From an uncultured Bacteroides sp. (GTDB lineage Bacteria > Bacteroidota > Bacteroidia > Bacteroidales > Bacteroidaceae), in contig NZ_URFY01000008.1 in the NCBI RefSeq assembly GCF_900547205.1, positions 62,001-126,000 of the forward strand: 64,000 nt of DNA. Direction: 5' to 3'. A model generated the notes under the pieces. That model saw nothing but the letters and a program-made list of their open reading frames with translations. It had not been told where the DNA came from and made no database searches. Positions 23,691 to 32,334 of the stretch are shown here, in pieces. The position numbers and the translations under genes were made by a program. The number at the start of each line of letters is the position of its first letter. Position 1 is the first letter of the stretch.

Positions 23691-25544
23691 TTAAAATGAT
23701 AACAGGTATATTCCACGACTCGGAAGTGTTAATTCTTTACCCAATTCTATCTGCTTGTCCGTCAGTACATCGTACGCCGAGAATTGGGGCAGCACTTCCT
23801 GATAAGTATTCAGGTTGATGGTCTGCTCGCGGTTCGTTCCGTTCATGAATACAACGATTGACCGATCACCGTATTTACGTTCGTATACATAAACGCCTTT
23901 GCTTGGTGCGAAGTGTCTCAGTTTGCCTTTGGCAATCACTTCGTTTCCTTTTCTCCATTGAAGCAGTTTCTGCATATAAGAGAATGCTTCGTTCTGGTGC
24001 GGAGTGCGATTGGCTGCGTCGAAGAAGTTGTTAGTGTCGTTTTGCCATCCACCGGGAAAATCACAGCGGAGAAGTCCGTCGCCATTGCCTTTGTCGGCAG
24101 CCATCAGTATTTCGGTTCCGTAGTAGATTTGCGGGATGCCGCGGGTGGTCAACAGAAAAGCCAATGCTTGTTTGTATCGGTTGAGGTTCTTGGTGTCCTC
24201 TTCCTTGCGGTAGAAGCGGGAAGTATCATGATTGTCGAGGAAGGTCAACAGGTGCATCGGGTCGGTATAAACAATGTCCTGCGACAGATAATCATAGAGT
24301 TGATAAAGTCCACCGTTCCAGTCGGAAGTCTCTTCGTCAAAGGCAGCGTTCATCCGGTCCATTAGCGGAAAATCCATCACGGTGGGCAGTTGGGAGTTCT
24401 TCGGAGCAGCCACTTTGCTGTCCTTCTGCCAATAAGAAACGAGTACATTGCTACCTATCCACGTTTCTCCAACAATATTGAAGTCGGGATATTCTTTGTT
24501 GACTGCTTTGCACCAGTCCGCCATCGCGTTAAAGTCTACATAAGGGTGTGTGTCGTGGCGAATGCCGTTGATACCTGCATACTCAATCCACCAGATACTG
24601 CTTTGTATCAGATAAGTGGCGACATGACGGTTGCGTTGATTGAAGTCGGGCATACATTCGGCAAACCAGCCATCCGTTACAATCTTCTTTTCACTATCAG
24701 CTGCATACATATCCGATGGAGTGGCAGTCTTGAAGGTAGTCTGCACGTAGTTGGCTTTATAGTTGAACCAATCTTTAGCGGGCATATCTTTGAAGAGATA
24801 ATTCTGATCTCCGCAATGGTTGAAAATCATGTCCATCACGACTTTCATACCTTTGGCATGGGCTTGATTAACGAGGTTGCGGAACTCTTCGTTGCTGCCG
24901 AAGCGGCGGTCTACCTGATAATAGTCGGTGATGGCATAGCCGTGATAGGAACCTTCTTTCATGTCGTTTTCCTGAATCGGGTTGAGCCAGATGCTCGTCA
25001 CTCCAAGGTCGGCGATATAGTCCAGATGGTTCTCGATACCTTTCAAGTCGCCACCGTGGCGGGCAAAGGGATCGTTGCGGTCCACTCTGGCTTCCAGCAT
25101 TCCGGGGATGATGTCGTTGGAAGAGTCGCCGTTTGCGAAACGATCGGGCATGATGAGGTAGAGCACGTCGCTGGAGTCGAAGCCTGTCACTTCAGCAGCA
25201 TCCGGACGTCTCTGTTTCAGCTCATAAGGAATCTCTGTCAACTTTTTGCCTTGCTTCAGGATGATGTTGAAGTTTTGCGGGGCAGCTTCCGAAAGGTTCA
25301 GATAAAGAATCAGATAGTTGGGATTCTCCTGCTTCACTACATCCTGCAGGCTGATGTCTTTGGAAGAAATGCTCACTTCTGCTGAGGCTATATGGTCGCC
25401 ATATAGCAGGATTTGTAGTTCAGGGGTTTTCATTCCCGCCCACCAAAAGGCGGGGGCTACTTTTTTAATGGTTGTTGCAGCTTGCATCTGCTGGCAACCG
25501 AACAATAGAACTAATAAGGTTGCTAATAAAAAATTCTTTTTCAT
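23691..25544 (-). CDS. susA: SusA neopullulanase, GH13
   Basis: 617 residues from the ATG at 25544; the reading frame continues upstream but the start used gives a proper signal peptide (MKKNFLLATLLVLLFGC) and lies 45 bp from a consensus -7 box, and 617 residues is the length of B. thetaiotaomicron SusA. GH13 regions: VVMDMIFNHCGD, GIRHDTHP (nucleophile Asp331), IVGETWIG (acid/base Glu360) and FLDNHDTSR (Asp440). It hydrolyses alpha-1,4 bonds of maltodextrins in the periplasm. LLFGC resembles a lipobox, so lipidation is possible but no surface-export signal follows. Confidence 0.94.
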   Translation of the reverse strand: MKKNFLLATLLVLLFGCQQMQAATTIKKVAPAFWWAGMKTPELQILLYGDHIASAEVSISSKDISLQDVVKQENPNYLILYLNLSEAAPQNFNIILKQGKKLTEIPYELKQRRPDAAEVTGFDSSDVLYLIMPDRFANGDSSNDIIPGMLEARVDRNDPFARHGGDLKGIENHLDYIADLGVTSIWLNPIQENDMKEGSYHGYAITDYYQVDRRFGSNEEFRNLVNQAHAKGMKVVMDMIFNHCGDQNYLFKDMPAKDWFNYKANYVQTTFKTATPSDMYAADSEKKIVTDGWFAECMPDFNQRNRHVATYLIQSSIWWIEYAGINGIRHDTHPYVDFNAMADWCKAVNKEYPDFNIVGETWIGSNVLVSYWQKDSKVAAPKNSQLPTVMDFPLMDRMNAAFDEETSDWNGGLYQLYDYLSQDIVYTDPMHLLTFLDNHDTSRFYRKEEDTKNLNRYKQALAFLLTTRGIPQIYYGTEILMAADKGNGDGLLRCDFPGGWQNDTNNFFDAANRTPHQNEAFSYMQKLLQWRKGNEVIAKGKLRHFAPSKGVYVYERKYGDRSIVVFMNGTNREQTINLNTYQEVLPQFSAYDVLTDKQIELGKELTLPSRGIYLLSF

Positions 25545-25588
25545 GGTGGCAATAGATTTTAAAATGTTTGCTCGGCCTAACCGATGCT

Positions 25589-25596
25589 GCAAATGT
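25589..25596 (-). promoter_or_regulatory. Promoter -7 box for susA
   Basis: TACATTTG on the minus strand, exact consensus, 44 bp upstream of the chosen susA start. Confidence 0.7.
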
Positions 25597-25760
25597 AGGG
25601 GGATTGGCGACGGCTTTGGGAGAGTAGAATATAAATATAAGTACTTTGAAAGCTTATTCTTCTGAAAATTAGCCAATTAGATTTTAGATGGAAATGAGGA
25701 AATATAAGTGACAATGAAAATAGTTATAGCGATATATTTCGTTTTCATTACTAAATATAT

Positions 25761-25768
25761 TATATTTG
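25761..25768 (+). promoter_or_regulatory. Promoter -7 box for susR
   Basis: TATATTTG, exact TAnnTTTG match, 22 bp upstream of the susR start. Confidence 0.75.
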
Positions 25769-25790
25769 TGACATCTTAATAAAGCGACTT

Positions 25791-27386
25791 ATGAGAAATA
25801 TAACCTATTATATTCTGTCTTTTCTTTTGGCTTGTCCGCTGTCGCTGTTCGCAGGGCAATCGGATAATGCGGCAGTTCTGAAAAGACTAGATGATATCAT
25901 AAATAAAAAAGAAACTTTTCAGCTTCGGAAGGAGAAGCAGATTGACGAATTAAAGGTGAAGCTTGCCCATGCGGTGAATCCTGCGGACAAATATCGCCTT
26001 TACGGTTCCCTCTTCGATGCCTATCTTCATTACCAGGCGGACTCTGCGCTTCATTATATAGATAAGCGGATGCAGATTCTACCTCAACTGAAACGTCCGG
26101 AGTTGATGAATGAAATCATCATCGACCGTGCAACGGTGCTCGGAGTGATGGGGATGTATATCGAAGCCATGAATGAATTGGAGAAAGTAAATCCGGCACA
26201 GCTTGATGAAGCCACATTACTCTCTTATTATCAGACGTACCGCGCTTGCTACGGCTGGCTTGCCGACTATACCACCAACAAAGAAGAGAAAAAGAAATAT
26301 CTGGATAAAACAGACTTATACCGCGATTCTATCATCCATGCAATGCCGGCGGAAGCGGATAAAACCATTGTTCTGGCAGAACAAAGCGTCGTTCATGGAA
26401 AAGCTGATGCTGCCATAACCATGCTGAATGAAGCATTGAAGAAAACGGTAGATGAGCGCCAGAAAGTATACATCAACTACACGCTGTCCGAAGCCTACAA
26501 CATGAAGAAGGATAAAGATAAGGAAGCCTACTATCTGATACTGACAGCTATAGCTGATTTGGAATCTGCCGTGAGGGAGTATGCTTCGTTGCAGAAACTG
26601 GCCCACTTGATGTATGAACTGGGAGATATCGACCGTGCCTACAAGTATCTGAGTTGCTCGATGGAAGATGCTGTGGCGTGCAATGCCCGTTTGCGGTTTA
26701 TTGAGGTGACAGAGTTCTTTCCTATCATTGACAAGGCTTATAAAATGAAGGAAGAAAAGGAGCGTGCAGCGTCTCGTGCCATGCTGATTAGTGTAAGTTT
26801 GCTCTCTCTGTTTCTGTTGGTGGCTATCTTCTATCTTTATCGTTGGATGCAAAAACTGTCTGCCATGCGGCACGATTTGAGTTTGGCAAACGAACAAATG
26901 CTGCTGGTGAATAAAGAGCTGGAACAGACGGGAAAGATAAAAGAGGTATATATTGCCCGTTATCTGGACCGATGTGTCAATTATCTGGATAAGCTGGAGA
27001 CGTATCGCCGTTCGTTAGCCAAGCTCGCTATGGCTTCACGTATCGAAGATTTGTTTAAAGCCATCAAGTCCGAGCAGTTTATTCGTGACGAAAGGAATGA
27101 ATTTTATAATGAATTCGACAAGTCGTTCCTCAAGCTCTTCCCTAATTTCATTAATGCTTTCAATGAATTGCTGGTAGAAGAGGGGCGTGTCTACCCCAAG
27201 TCCGACGAACTTCTGACGACGGAGCTTCGTATCTTTGCACTGATTCGTTTGGGCGTGGTGGATAGCAATAAGATAGCTCATTTCCTAGGTTATTCTTTGG
27301 CGACTATTTATAATTATCGCAGCCGGATGCGCAATAAGGCTGCCGGAGATAAAGAACAGTTTGAGCAGGATGTGATGAATCTGTAA
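25791..27386 (+). CDS. susR: SusR maltose-responsive membrane regulator
   Basis: 531 residues, divergent from susA. An N-terminal signal/anchor (MRNITYYILSFLLACPLSLFAG) is followed by a periplasmic helical TPR-like sensor region (about 30-320). Then come one membrane helix (about 327-350, MLISVSLLSLFLLVAIFYLYRW), a coiled-coil linker and a C-terminal DNA-binding helix-turn-helix ending SNKIAHFLGYSLATIYNYRSRM. SusR of B. thetaiotaomicron has the same plan; it binds maltose outside and activates susA and susB-G transcription. Full length and position are as expected, so the locus should still be regulated even though it lacks susF and susG. Confidence 0.93.
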   Translation: MRNITYYILSFLLACPLSLFAGQSDNAAVLKRLDDIINKKETFQLRKEKQIDELKVKLAHAVNPADKYRLYGSLFDAYLHYQADSALHYIDKRMQILPQLKRPELMNEIIIDRATVLGVMGMYIEAMNELEKVNPAQLDEATLLSYYQTYRACYGWLADYTTNKEEKKKYLDKTDLYRDSIIHAMPAEADKTIVLAEQSVVHGKADAAITMLNEALKKTVDERQKVYINYTLSEAYNMKKDKDKEAYYLILTAIADLESAVREYASLQKLAHLMYELGDIDRAYKYLSCSMEDAVACNARLRFIEVTEFFPIIDKAYKMKEEKERAASRAMLISVSLLSLFLLVAIFYLYRWMQKLSAMRHDLSLANEQMLLVNKELEQTGKIKEVYIARYLDRCVNYLDKLETYRRSLAKLAMASRIEDLFKAIKSEQFIRDERNEFYNEFDKSFLKLFPNFINAFNELLVEEGRVYPKSDELLTTELRIFALIRLGVVDSNKIAHFLGYSLATIYNYRSRMRNKAAGDKEQFEQDVMNL

Positions 27387-27392
27387 ATGAAA

Positions 27393-27447
27393 GTGGCAGG
27401 TGAATACTTTGATTGATGTTATTCAATGTTGCATTCGTGCCTGCCAC
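27393..27447 (+). terminator. Hairpin after susR
   Basis: GTGGCAGG pairs with CCTGCCAC, with GAAT/ATTC continuing inside. No T run follows, so it is a weak terminator or 3'-end stabiliser. Confidence 0.5.
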
Positions 27448-27496
27448 CTCGGGCTGCTAATTTTAAACACTGGTTAGGGTTTGTTAGCTATATATA

Positions 27497-27808
27497 TTAG
27501 GACTTTTGTTCACTATTTGGTTGTTTCAGATGTTTGGCAATTAAATCCTCAGGCAAATAATCTTTTGCTATCTGTATAATACGTTCATCTGTGAGCTTTT
27601 TTATTTCATACAACTCTGTTTCATCGAAACCATCTCCTAGTTGTATGGGGGGATATAAGAAATCGCTCATGCTTGTATATTTTCCATCACAAACTGAAAG
27701 TTCTATTTCTCCTTTATCATTTGTACTAAAGAAAAGGTTGTATTTCTTTATTAATGCGATAAACTCTTCAATAAACTGATACTCTCTTTTTGATAATATT
27801 CTTTCCAT
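27497..27808 (-). CDS. Hypothetical small protein
   Basis: 103 residues from the ATG at 27808 (MERILSKREYQF); an in-frame start at 27871 adds 21 unlikely residues. The protein is charged and helical, with no signal peptide, membrane segment or recognised domain, and ends in a polar tail. It stands alone, divergent from the XRE regulator and convergent with susR. Probably a cytoplasmic protein of unknown role. Confidence 0.55.
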   Translation of the reverse strand: MERILSKREYQFIEEFIALIKKYNLFFSTNDKGEIELSVCDGKYTSMSDFLYPPIQLGDGFDETELYEIKKLTDERIIQIAKDYLPEDLIAKHLKQPNSEQKS

Positions 27809-27972
27809 GTTTCTTTGTTTTGTTTCTAACTCCGTTGCAAAGTTCGCTCTTATTTCGCTGTCCCGATGCATATATAAGTTATATTTTATTCTAATTTGTG
27901 GTTAGTAATATCCATTTTATCACATATATTCCATTTTTTCGTATCTTTGCTTGGAGCGAAACTTTTCATTCG

Positions 27973-27980
27973 TATATTTG
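27973..27980 (+). promoter_or_regulatory. Promoter -7 box for the XRE regulator, with a second candidate 31 bp upstream
   Basis: TATATTTG lies 28 bp before the ATG at 28009; another exact match, TATCTTTG, is at 27942-27949. Two starts or a tandem promoter are possible. Confidence 0.65.
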
Positions 27981-28008
27981 TTGGATTTTAAAAAGAAAGG
28001 AAACTATT

Positions 28009-28455
28009 ATGGAAACAGAAGAATTGACGGTCGGCAGAGTTCATCATGGACGCAACATACGCCGCACCCGTATCGAAAAGAATATAAAGCAGGAAGCTTT
28101 AAGTGAATTAGTGCATTTATCACAACCTGCCATTTCAAAGTATGAGAAGATGAGGGTGATTGATGACGAGATGTTGCAACGCTTTGCACGGGCGTTGAAT
28201 GTGCCTCTTGATTATTTGAAGAATTTGGAAGAGGATGCTCAGACGGTAGTGTTTGAGAATAATACGGTGAATAACAGTGATCAAGGAGGAAATAATACTC
28301 ATGTTGGTTATATTGAAAATGATGCTGATGTGACTAACATCAATCCCATTGACAAAATCACTGAACTCTATGAACGTCTACTCAAAGAGAAAGATGAAAA
28401 GTATGCAGCTTTAGAGAATCGTTTGCAACATATCGAACGGAGCTTGCAGAAATAA
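28009..28455 (+). CDS. XRE/Cro-CI family transcriptional regulator
   Basis: 148 residues, start chosen at the ATG after two consensus -7 boxes; the frame opens earlier at 27898. The helix-turn-helix lies at about residues 10-65: GRNIRRTRIEKNIKQEALSE, then LSQPAISKYEK as recognition helix. A spacer rich in Asn leads to a C-terminal coiled coil (ITELYERLLKEKDEKYAALENRL) likely to mediate dimerisation. It is 27 bp upstream of the AAA-ATPase-like gene, so it may regulate that gene and itself. Confidence 0.8.
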   Translation: METEELTVGRVHHGRNIRRTRIEKNIKQEALSELVHLSQPAISKYEKMRVIDDEMLQRFARALNVPLDYLKNLEEDAQTVVFENNTVNNSDQGGNNTHVGYIENDADVTNINPIDKITELYERLLKEKDEKYAALENRLQHIERSLQK

Positions 28456-28482
28456 AACCAATAAATAGAAAGGAATCGCAAT

Positions 28483-30240
28483 ATGATGAAACAGATACCT
28501 TATGGTATAACGGACTTCTCTCGAATACAGAAAGAGAATTATTACTATGTGGATAAGACGAAGTTCATTGAGAAGATTGAAATGGAACCGCCTTATTTGT
28601 TCTTGATTCGTCCCCGCCGATTCGGGAAAAGTTTAACTTTGGCAATGCTCGAATCCTACTATGATATAAGTCTTGCTGAACAGTTTGATGAATTGTTTGG
28701 TCAGTTATATATAGGTCAGCACCCTACGAAACTCCACAATCAGTTTCTCATCATGCGGTTCAATTTCTCGGAAATCAGTTCTAATGTCAATGAGGTGGAG
28801 CGTTCGTTTAGGCTTCATTGCTGCGGGAAATTAAAGAGCTTTTTGCAGAAGTATGAAAAACTACTGGGCAAAGATATCTGGGATATGCTGGATGAAGAAA
28901 CACTTGAAGACCCTGGTGCTTTACTATCCGCCATTAATACATACGCCACTAATAAAGGAAATCTCCGCATTTATTTGCTTATTGATGAATACGATAACTT
29001 CACCAATACCATTCTTTCCACCTACGGCACTGATTATTATACCAAAGCAACTCATGGCGAAGGCTTTATACGTGGATTCTTTAATGTGATAAAAGCCGCT
29101 ACCACGGGGACAGGTGCTGCCCTCGAACGATTGTTCATCACCGGTGTAAGTCCTGTGACGATGGACGATGTGACAAGTGGCTTTAACATCGGAACTAACA
29201 TCACAACAGATTCATGGTTCAATGATTTAGTTGGTTTTAGTGAGAAGGAGTTGCGCGAAATGCTGACTTACTATCAAGAGCAAGGAGTACTTTTAGAATC
29301 AGTAGATGATACTGTTGCTATGATGAAGCCTAATTATGATAATTATTGCTTTAGTAGAAGTAAGTTGGCAGATTGTATGTTCAACTCTGATATGGTGCTT
29401 TACTTCATGAAATCTTTTGTTTTGTATGGAGAAAAACCCAATGAAATTGTTGACCCCAACATCCGTACCGACTTCAACAAACTGACTTACTTGATTAAGC
29501 TCGACCACGGGCTGGGAGAGAACTTCTCCGTAATCAAAGAGATTGCCGAGAAAGGAGAGATAACTACCGACATCGTTACCCATTTCTCTGCATTGGAAAT
29601 GACGGATGTAAGTAATTTCAAGTCCCTGTTATTCTACTTCGGACTTCTCTCCATTAAAGGTGTCGATATGGTGGGAAGACCTATCTTGCACGTTCCGAAT
29701 CTGGTAGTCAGAGAACAGCTTTTCAACTTTCTGATTCAAGGATATATCAAACATGATATCTTCAAGATAGATATGAACAGGATGTCTATGCTATTCGAGA
29801 ACATGGCTTTCCGTGGAGATTGGAAACCTCTTTTCGATTTCATAGCTGAGGCTATCCGTGAACAGAGCCGTATTCGTGAGTATATCGAAGGCGAAGCGCA
29901 CATAAAAGGATTCTTGCTTGCCTATCTGGGTATGTACCGCTACTATCAACTCTATCCGGAATATGAACTGAACAAAGGCTTTGCCGATTTTTACTTCAAG
30001 CCGAGTCCTTCGGTTCCGGTGATGCCTCCTTTCACTTATCTACTTGAAGTGAAGTATGCCAAAGCGGGTGCTTCGGAAAATGAGATAAGTTCCCTTGCCG
30101 ATGAAGCGCGCGAGCAGTTGCTCCGTTATAGTGAAGATGAATGGGTGGCAGAAGCGAAAAAGAAAGGTGGACTGAAATTAGTTACCATTGTGTGGCGTAG
30201 CTGGGAGCTTGCGTTGTTGGAAGAAGTGGCTCTTTCTTAG
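28483..30240 (+). CDS. AAA-ATPase-like protein with C-terminal PD-(D/E)XK nuclease-like domain
   Basis: 585 residues. The N-terminal AAA-ATPase-like domain (PF09820 type) starts IPYGITDFSRIQKENYYYVDKT, with a P-loop variant RPRRFGKSLTLAML near residues 44-57 and a Walker-B-like LLIDEYDNF near 165-173. The C-terminal 110 residues contain the DUF1703/PD-(D/E)XK pattern GFADFYFKP then YLLEVKYAK, the nuclease core. This family is much expanded in gut Bacteroidetes and its role is not known; defence or mobile-element functions have been suggested by its domain make-up. It follows an XRE gene here, a pairing typical of autoregulated modules. Confidence 0.85.
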   Translation: MMKQIPYGITDFSRIQKENYYYVDKTKFIEKIEMEPPYLFLIRPRRFGKSLTLAMLESYYDISLAEQFDELFGQLYIGQHPTKLHNQFLIMRFNFSEISSNVNEVERSFRLHCCGKLKSFLQKYEKLLGKDIWDMLDEETLEDPGALLSAINTYATNKGNLRIYLLIDEYDNFTNTILSTYGTDYYTKATHGEGFIRGFFNVIKAATTGTGAALERLFITGVSPVTMDDVTSGFNIGTNITTDSWFNDLVGFSEKELREMLTYYQEQGVLLESVDDTVAMMKPNYDNYCFSRSKLADCMFNSDMVLYFMKSFVLYGEKPNEIVDPNIRTDFNKLTYLIKLDHGLGENFSVIKEIAEKGEITTDIVTHFSALEMTDVSNFKSLLFYFGLLSIKGVDMVGRPILHVPNLVVREQLFNFLIQGYIKHDIFKIDMNRMSMLFENMAFRGDWKPLFDFIAEAIREQSRIREYIEGEAHIKGFLLAYLGMYRYYQLYPEYELNKGFADFYFKPSPSVPVMPPFTYLLEVKYAKAGASENEISSLADEAREQLLRYSEDEWVAEAKKKGGLKLVTIVWRSWELALLEEVALS

Positions 30241-30343
30241 ATAAAAGGTCGTTCTCTACTAAATAAAGGTATCTCGATTTCACCCTTTCACCTTCAGGCT
30301 GAAATGCCGATGAATAAGGGGATAGCGGGTGAAAGCATATACT

Positions 30344-30387
30344 AAAAAACAGGTGAAACCGAAAATGTCCGGTTTCACCTGTTTTTT
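30344..30387. terminator. Perfect bidirectional terminator inside element B
   Basis: AAAAAACAGGTGAAACCG and its exact complement form an 18-bp stem with an 8-nt loop, with T6 on either strand. It probably ends the AAA-ATPase-like transcript. Confidence 0.9.
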
Positions 30388-30442
30388 ATGGTGTACTTTG
30401 AATATAATCCTCTATGGATGATAAATGGATGATTTGAAGGAT

Positions 30443-30700
30443 GTTAACAGTTAGGCTGTCAGCTATTAATAGTTTATTTGTCAAGTGTTAATGGTTGAAT
30501 TGTAAGGTGTTAATACCTGAGTTGCTGCGTATATATACCCATCACGCAACATCTATATGTCCACCGTGCTGGCTATATAGATGCAGCAAGTCTATATTTT
30601 TCAGTCAAAATATCAATGCTTGATAATACGACTAACAATGCTTCTCATCACCACTAACAATGCTTGTTAGTTCTATTAACAATGCTTGGGACCAAAAAAC
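30443..30700. repeat. Degenerate repeat arrays with a constant 22-bp period
   Basis: TTAA-type cores start at 30443, 30465, 30487 and 30509; TATA-type cores at 30531, 30553 and 30575; then CAATGCTT at 30614, 30636, 30658 and 30680, preceded by ACTAA or ATTAA in the last three. The motif changes but the 22-bp spacing holds within each group. Confidence 0.75.
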
Positions 30701-30825
30701 GAGGTGAAAGCGATATCAGCCAGTTTCATCTCAACCGCCCCTTCGCCTTCACCCGCTATTCCTTTATTCATCGGTGTTTCAGCCTGAAGGTGAAACCGGT
30801 GAACCTTCTGAATCCTAAGTTTACG

Positions 30826-32226
30826 TTATTTGTATCCTGCCGCTTTAGCTATCCGTTTCGGAATCTCGGTATTATCAATTTTCCCACCAAACAATTGAGA
30901 ACCTGCACCGATAGCAAACACGGGCACATATCCTGCGGAGTGTCCGCCGCTTACCCAGCCTACCATTGAAATTTCATCCATCACTTCCTTGGCACGAGCA
31001 GCCATCGGCTCACTCTTAGAGTAAAGGCTTTCGGCAAATATAACCTTATTCTTCACGAACGATTTCTCAAATTCATCACGCAACGTCTTTTCTTGTTCCC
31101 AAGAAATAGGGAATTGCTTCCAGAATCCCATCTCTTCGCCGAGGAAAGTTTTCATATCTTCCCAAGTCACCTTGTTGCCTTTCGATTTCCTTAATTCGCT
31201 GATACGCTTTGACAAGCCGTCGGCCGAATGTTGCTGATATTGCAGTGTTTTGAGGTTCAGCGCATATTTGCCCGTACCCAGCACGATGCCGCCAGTCTCA
31301 TGGTCGGCTGTCACTACGATGAGTGTTTCTTTCGGGTGTTTTTTGTAAAACTCGTATGCCACCTTGATGGCATCGTCCATATCTTTCACTTCATTGAATA
31401 CCGTGGCGGCATCATTGGCGTGGCAAGCCCAGTCAATCTTTCCGCCTTCTACCATCAGGAAGAAGCCTTTGTTTTTTCCTTTAGTAAGGAAGTCGATAGC
31501 GCTTTCTGTGATTTGCGCAAGCGTCAGGTCGCCTTCTTTGCGGTCGATGGCATAAGGAAGACAAGAAGGATTGGCGCCTTCTTCTTGAATCAGGATCATC
31601 TTTTCCGCTTTTCCGGCTTTCGCTTTGTAGTCATTGTATCCACGGGCTACGGTATATCCGGCTTCCTCGAAGATAGGGAAGATGCTTGGAGCGTCTTTCT
31701 TATCGTGCGTAGTGGTCGGTTTCAGGAAACCACCGCCGGCGTAGAAGTCGAAGTTTGCTTTCGGCAGGTCGAGGGCGATTTCATAATTCATGTTGCGGTT
31801 GGTCTGGTGAGCGTAGAAAGCGGCGGGCGTGGCGTGGTCTACGCTGACGGAAGTAGTGACACCTACTTTCTTCCCTGCCTTCTTTGCTTTTTCGGCTACT
31901 GTTTCAATCGGATTCTTGTCTTCACCCACGGAGATGGCGCTGTTGTAGGTCTTCTTTCCAGTTGCCAGTGCGGTTCCGGCAGCGGCCGAATCGGTGACGG
32001 AGTTGGTTGCGGAGAAAGTGGTTGCCATGGTGGCTACCGGGAATTGGGTGAACAAAAGAGGTTCAACGCCGATGCGTCCGTTTTGCAGTTCTGCTTGGAA
32101 CATCTCTGTGCCGTTCACCTGATTCACTCCCATTCCATCCCCGATGAAATAGAATACATACTTCGCCTGACCGTTGGCCACAACGGAGATAAGGACAAAG
32201 AACAGTGTGTAAATTAACTTTTTCAT
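30826..32226 (-). CDS. Alkaline phosphatase, PhoA family, exported
   Basis: 466 residues with a signal peptide (cleavage near VVANGQ). Metal and nucleophile motifs are present: FIGDGMG (Asp30), NSVTDSAAAGTALATG (nucleophile Ser80), MVEGGKIDWACHANDA and VTADHETGG. It hydrolyses phosphate monoesters in the periplasm or at the surface. It is a single-gene unit with its own consensus -7 box at 32264-32271, downstream of the efp terminator. No Pho-type operator was recognised, so phosphate control cannot be claimed from the sequence. Confidence 0.93.
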   Translation of the reverse strand: MKKLIYTLFFVLISVVANGQAKYVFYFIGDGMGVNQVNGTEMFQAELQNGRIGVEPLLFTQFPVATMATTFSATNSVTDSAAAGTALATGKKTYNSAISVGEDKNPIETVAEKAKKAGKKVGVTTSVSVDHATPAAFYAHQTNRNMNYEIALDLPKANFDFYAGGGFLKPTTTHDKKDAPSIFPIFEEAGYTVARGYNDYKAKAGKAEKMILIQEEGANPSCLPYAIDRKEGDLTLAQITESAIDFLTKGKNKGFFLMVEGGKIDWACHANDAATVFNEVKDMDDAIKVAYEFYKKHPKETLIVVTADHETGGIVLGTGKYALNLKTLQYQQHSADGLSKRISELRKSKGNKVTWEDMKTFLGEEMGFWKQFPISWEQEKTLRDEFEKSFVKNKVIFAESLYSKSEPMAARAKEVMDEISMVGWVSGGHSAGYVPVFAIGAGSQLFGGKIDNTEIPKRIAKAAGYK

Positions 32227-32263
32227 TGTTATTGTATTTTAAAATAGGGTTTTACTAATGGCG

Positions 32264-32271
32264 CAAAGGTA
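32264..32271 (-). promoter_or_regulatory. Promoter -7 box for the alkaline phosphatase
   Basis: TACCTTTG on the minus strand, exact consensus, 37 bp upstream of the start. Confidence 0.7.
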
Positions 32272-32273
32272 AC

Positions 32274-32313
32274 AAAAAACGGTGGAAGTGCCGAAGCAAA
32301 TCCACCGTTTCTT
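32274..32313 (-). terminator. Terminator after efp
   Basis: AAACGGTGGA and TCCACCGTTT form a 10-bp stem with a 14-nt loop, with T6 on the minus strand. Confidence 0.85.
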
Positions 32314-32334
32314 TGTTTCAATCATATGACGTTT

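Larger units (their letters stand above)
30286..30795. repeat. Inverted-repeat element B enclosing 22-bp-period arrays
   Basis: The 48-bp arms 30286-30333 and 30748-30795 are inverted copies matching at 44 of 48 positions. They hold the CACCTTCAGGCTGAAA block, CCGATGAATAA and ATAGCGGGTGAA. The arm core GATGAATAAGGG then GGGTGAA is shared with element A at 3795-4251. The interior carries 22-bp-period repeats of different sequence from those in element A, plus a strong terminator beside the left arm. Like element A it lies between two convergent genes. The 585-bp gap holds no gene. Confidence 0.85.

Noticed and set aside
24390..25385. 331-codon plus-strand frame
   Set aside because: It lies wholly antisense to susA, which has all GH13 motifs; the residues show no domain.
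25413..25544. SusA as a lipoprotein because of LLFGC
   Set aside because: The residue before Gly is Phe, which is uncommon in lipoboxes, and known SusA is periplasmic; left as a remark only.
28007..28189. 60-codon minus-strand frame over the XRE gene
   Set aside because: Short shadow of a gene with a clear helix-turn-helix.
30443..30700. CRISPR-like or origin iteron array
   Set aside because: The motif changes along the array, spacers are 9 bp, and no replication or cas gene is adjacent.
31228..32217. 329-codon plus-strand frame
   Set aside because: Antisense to the alkaline phosphatase gene, with no recognisable domain.
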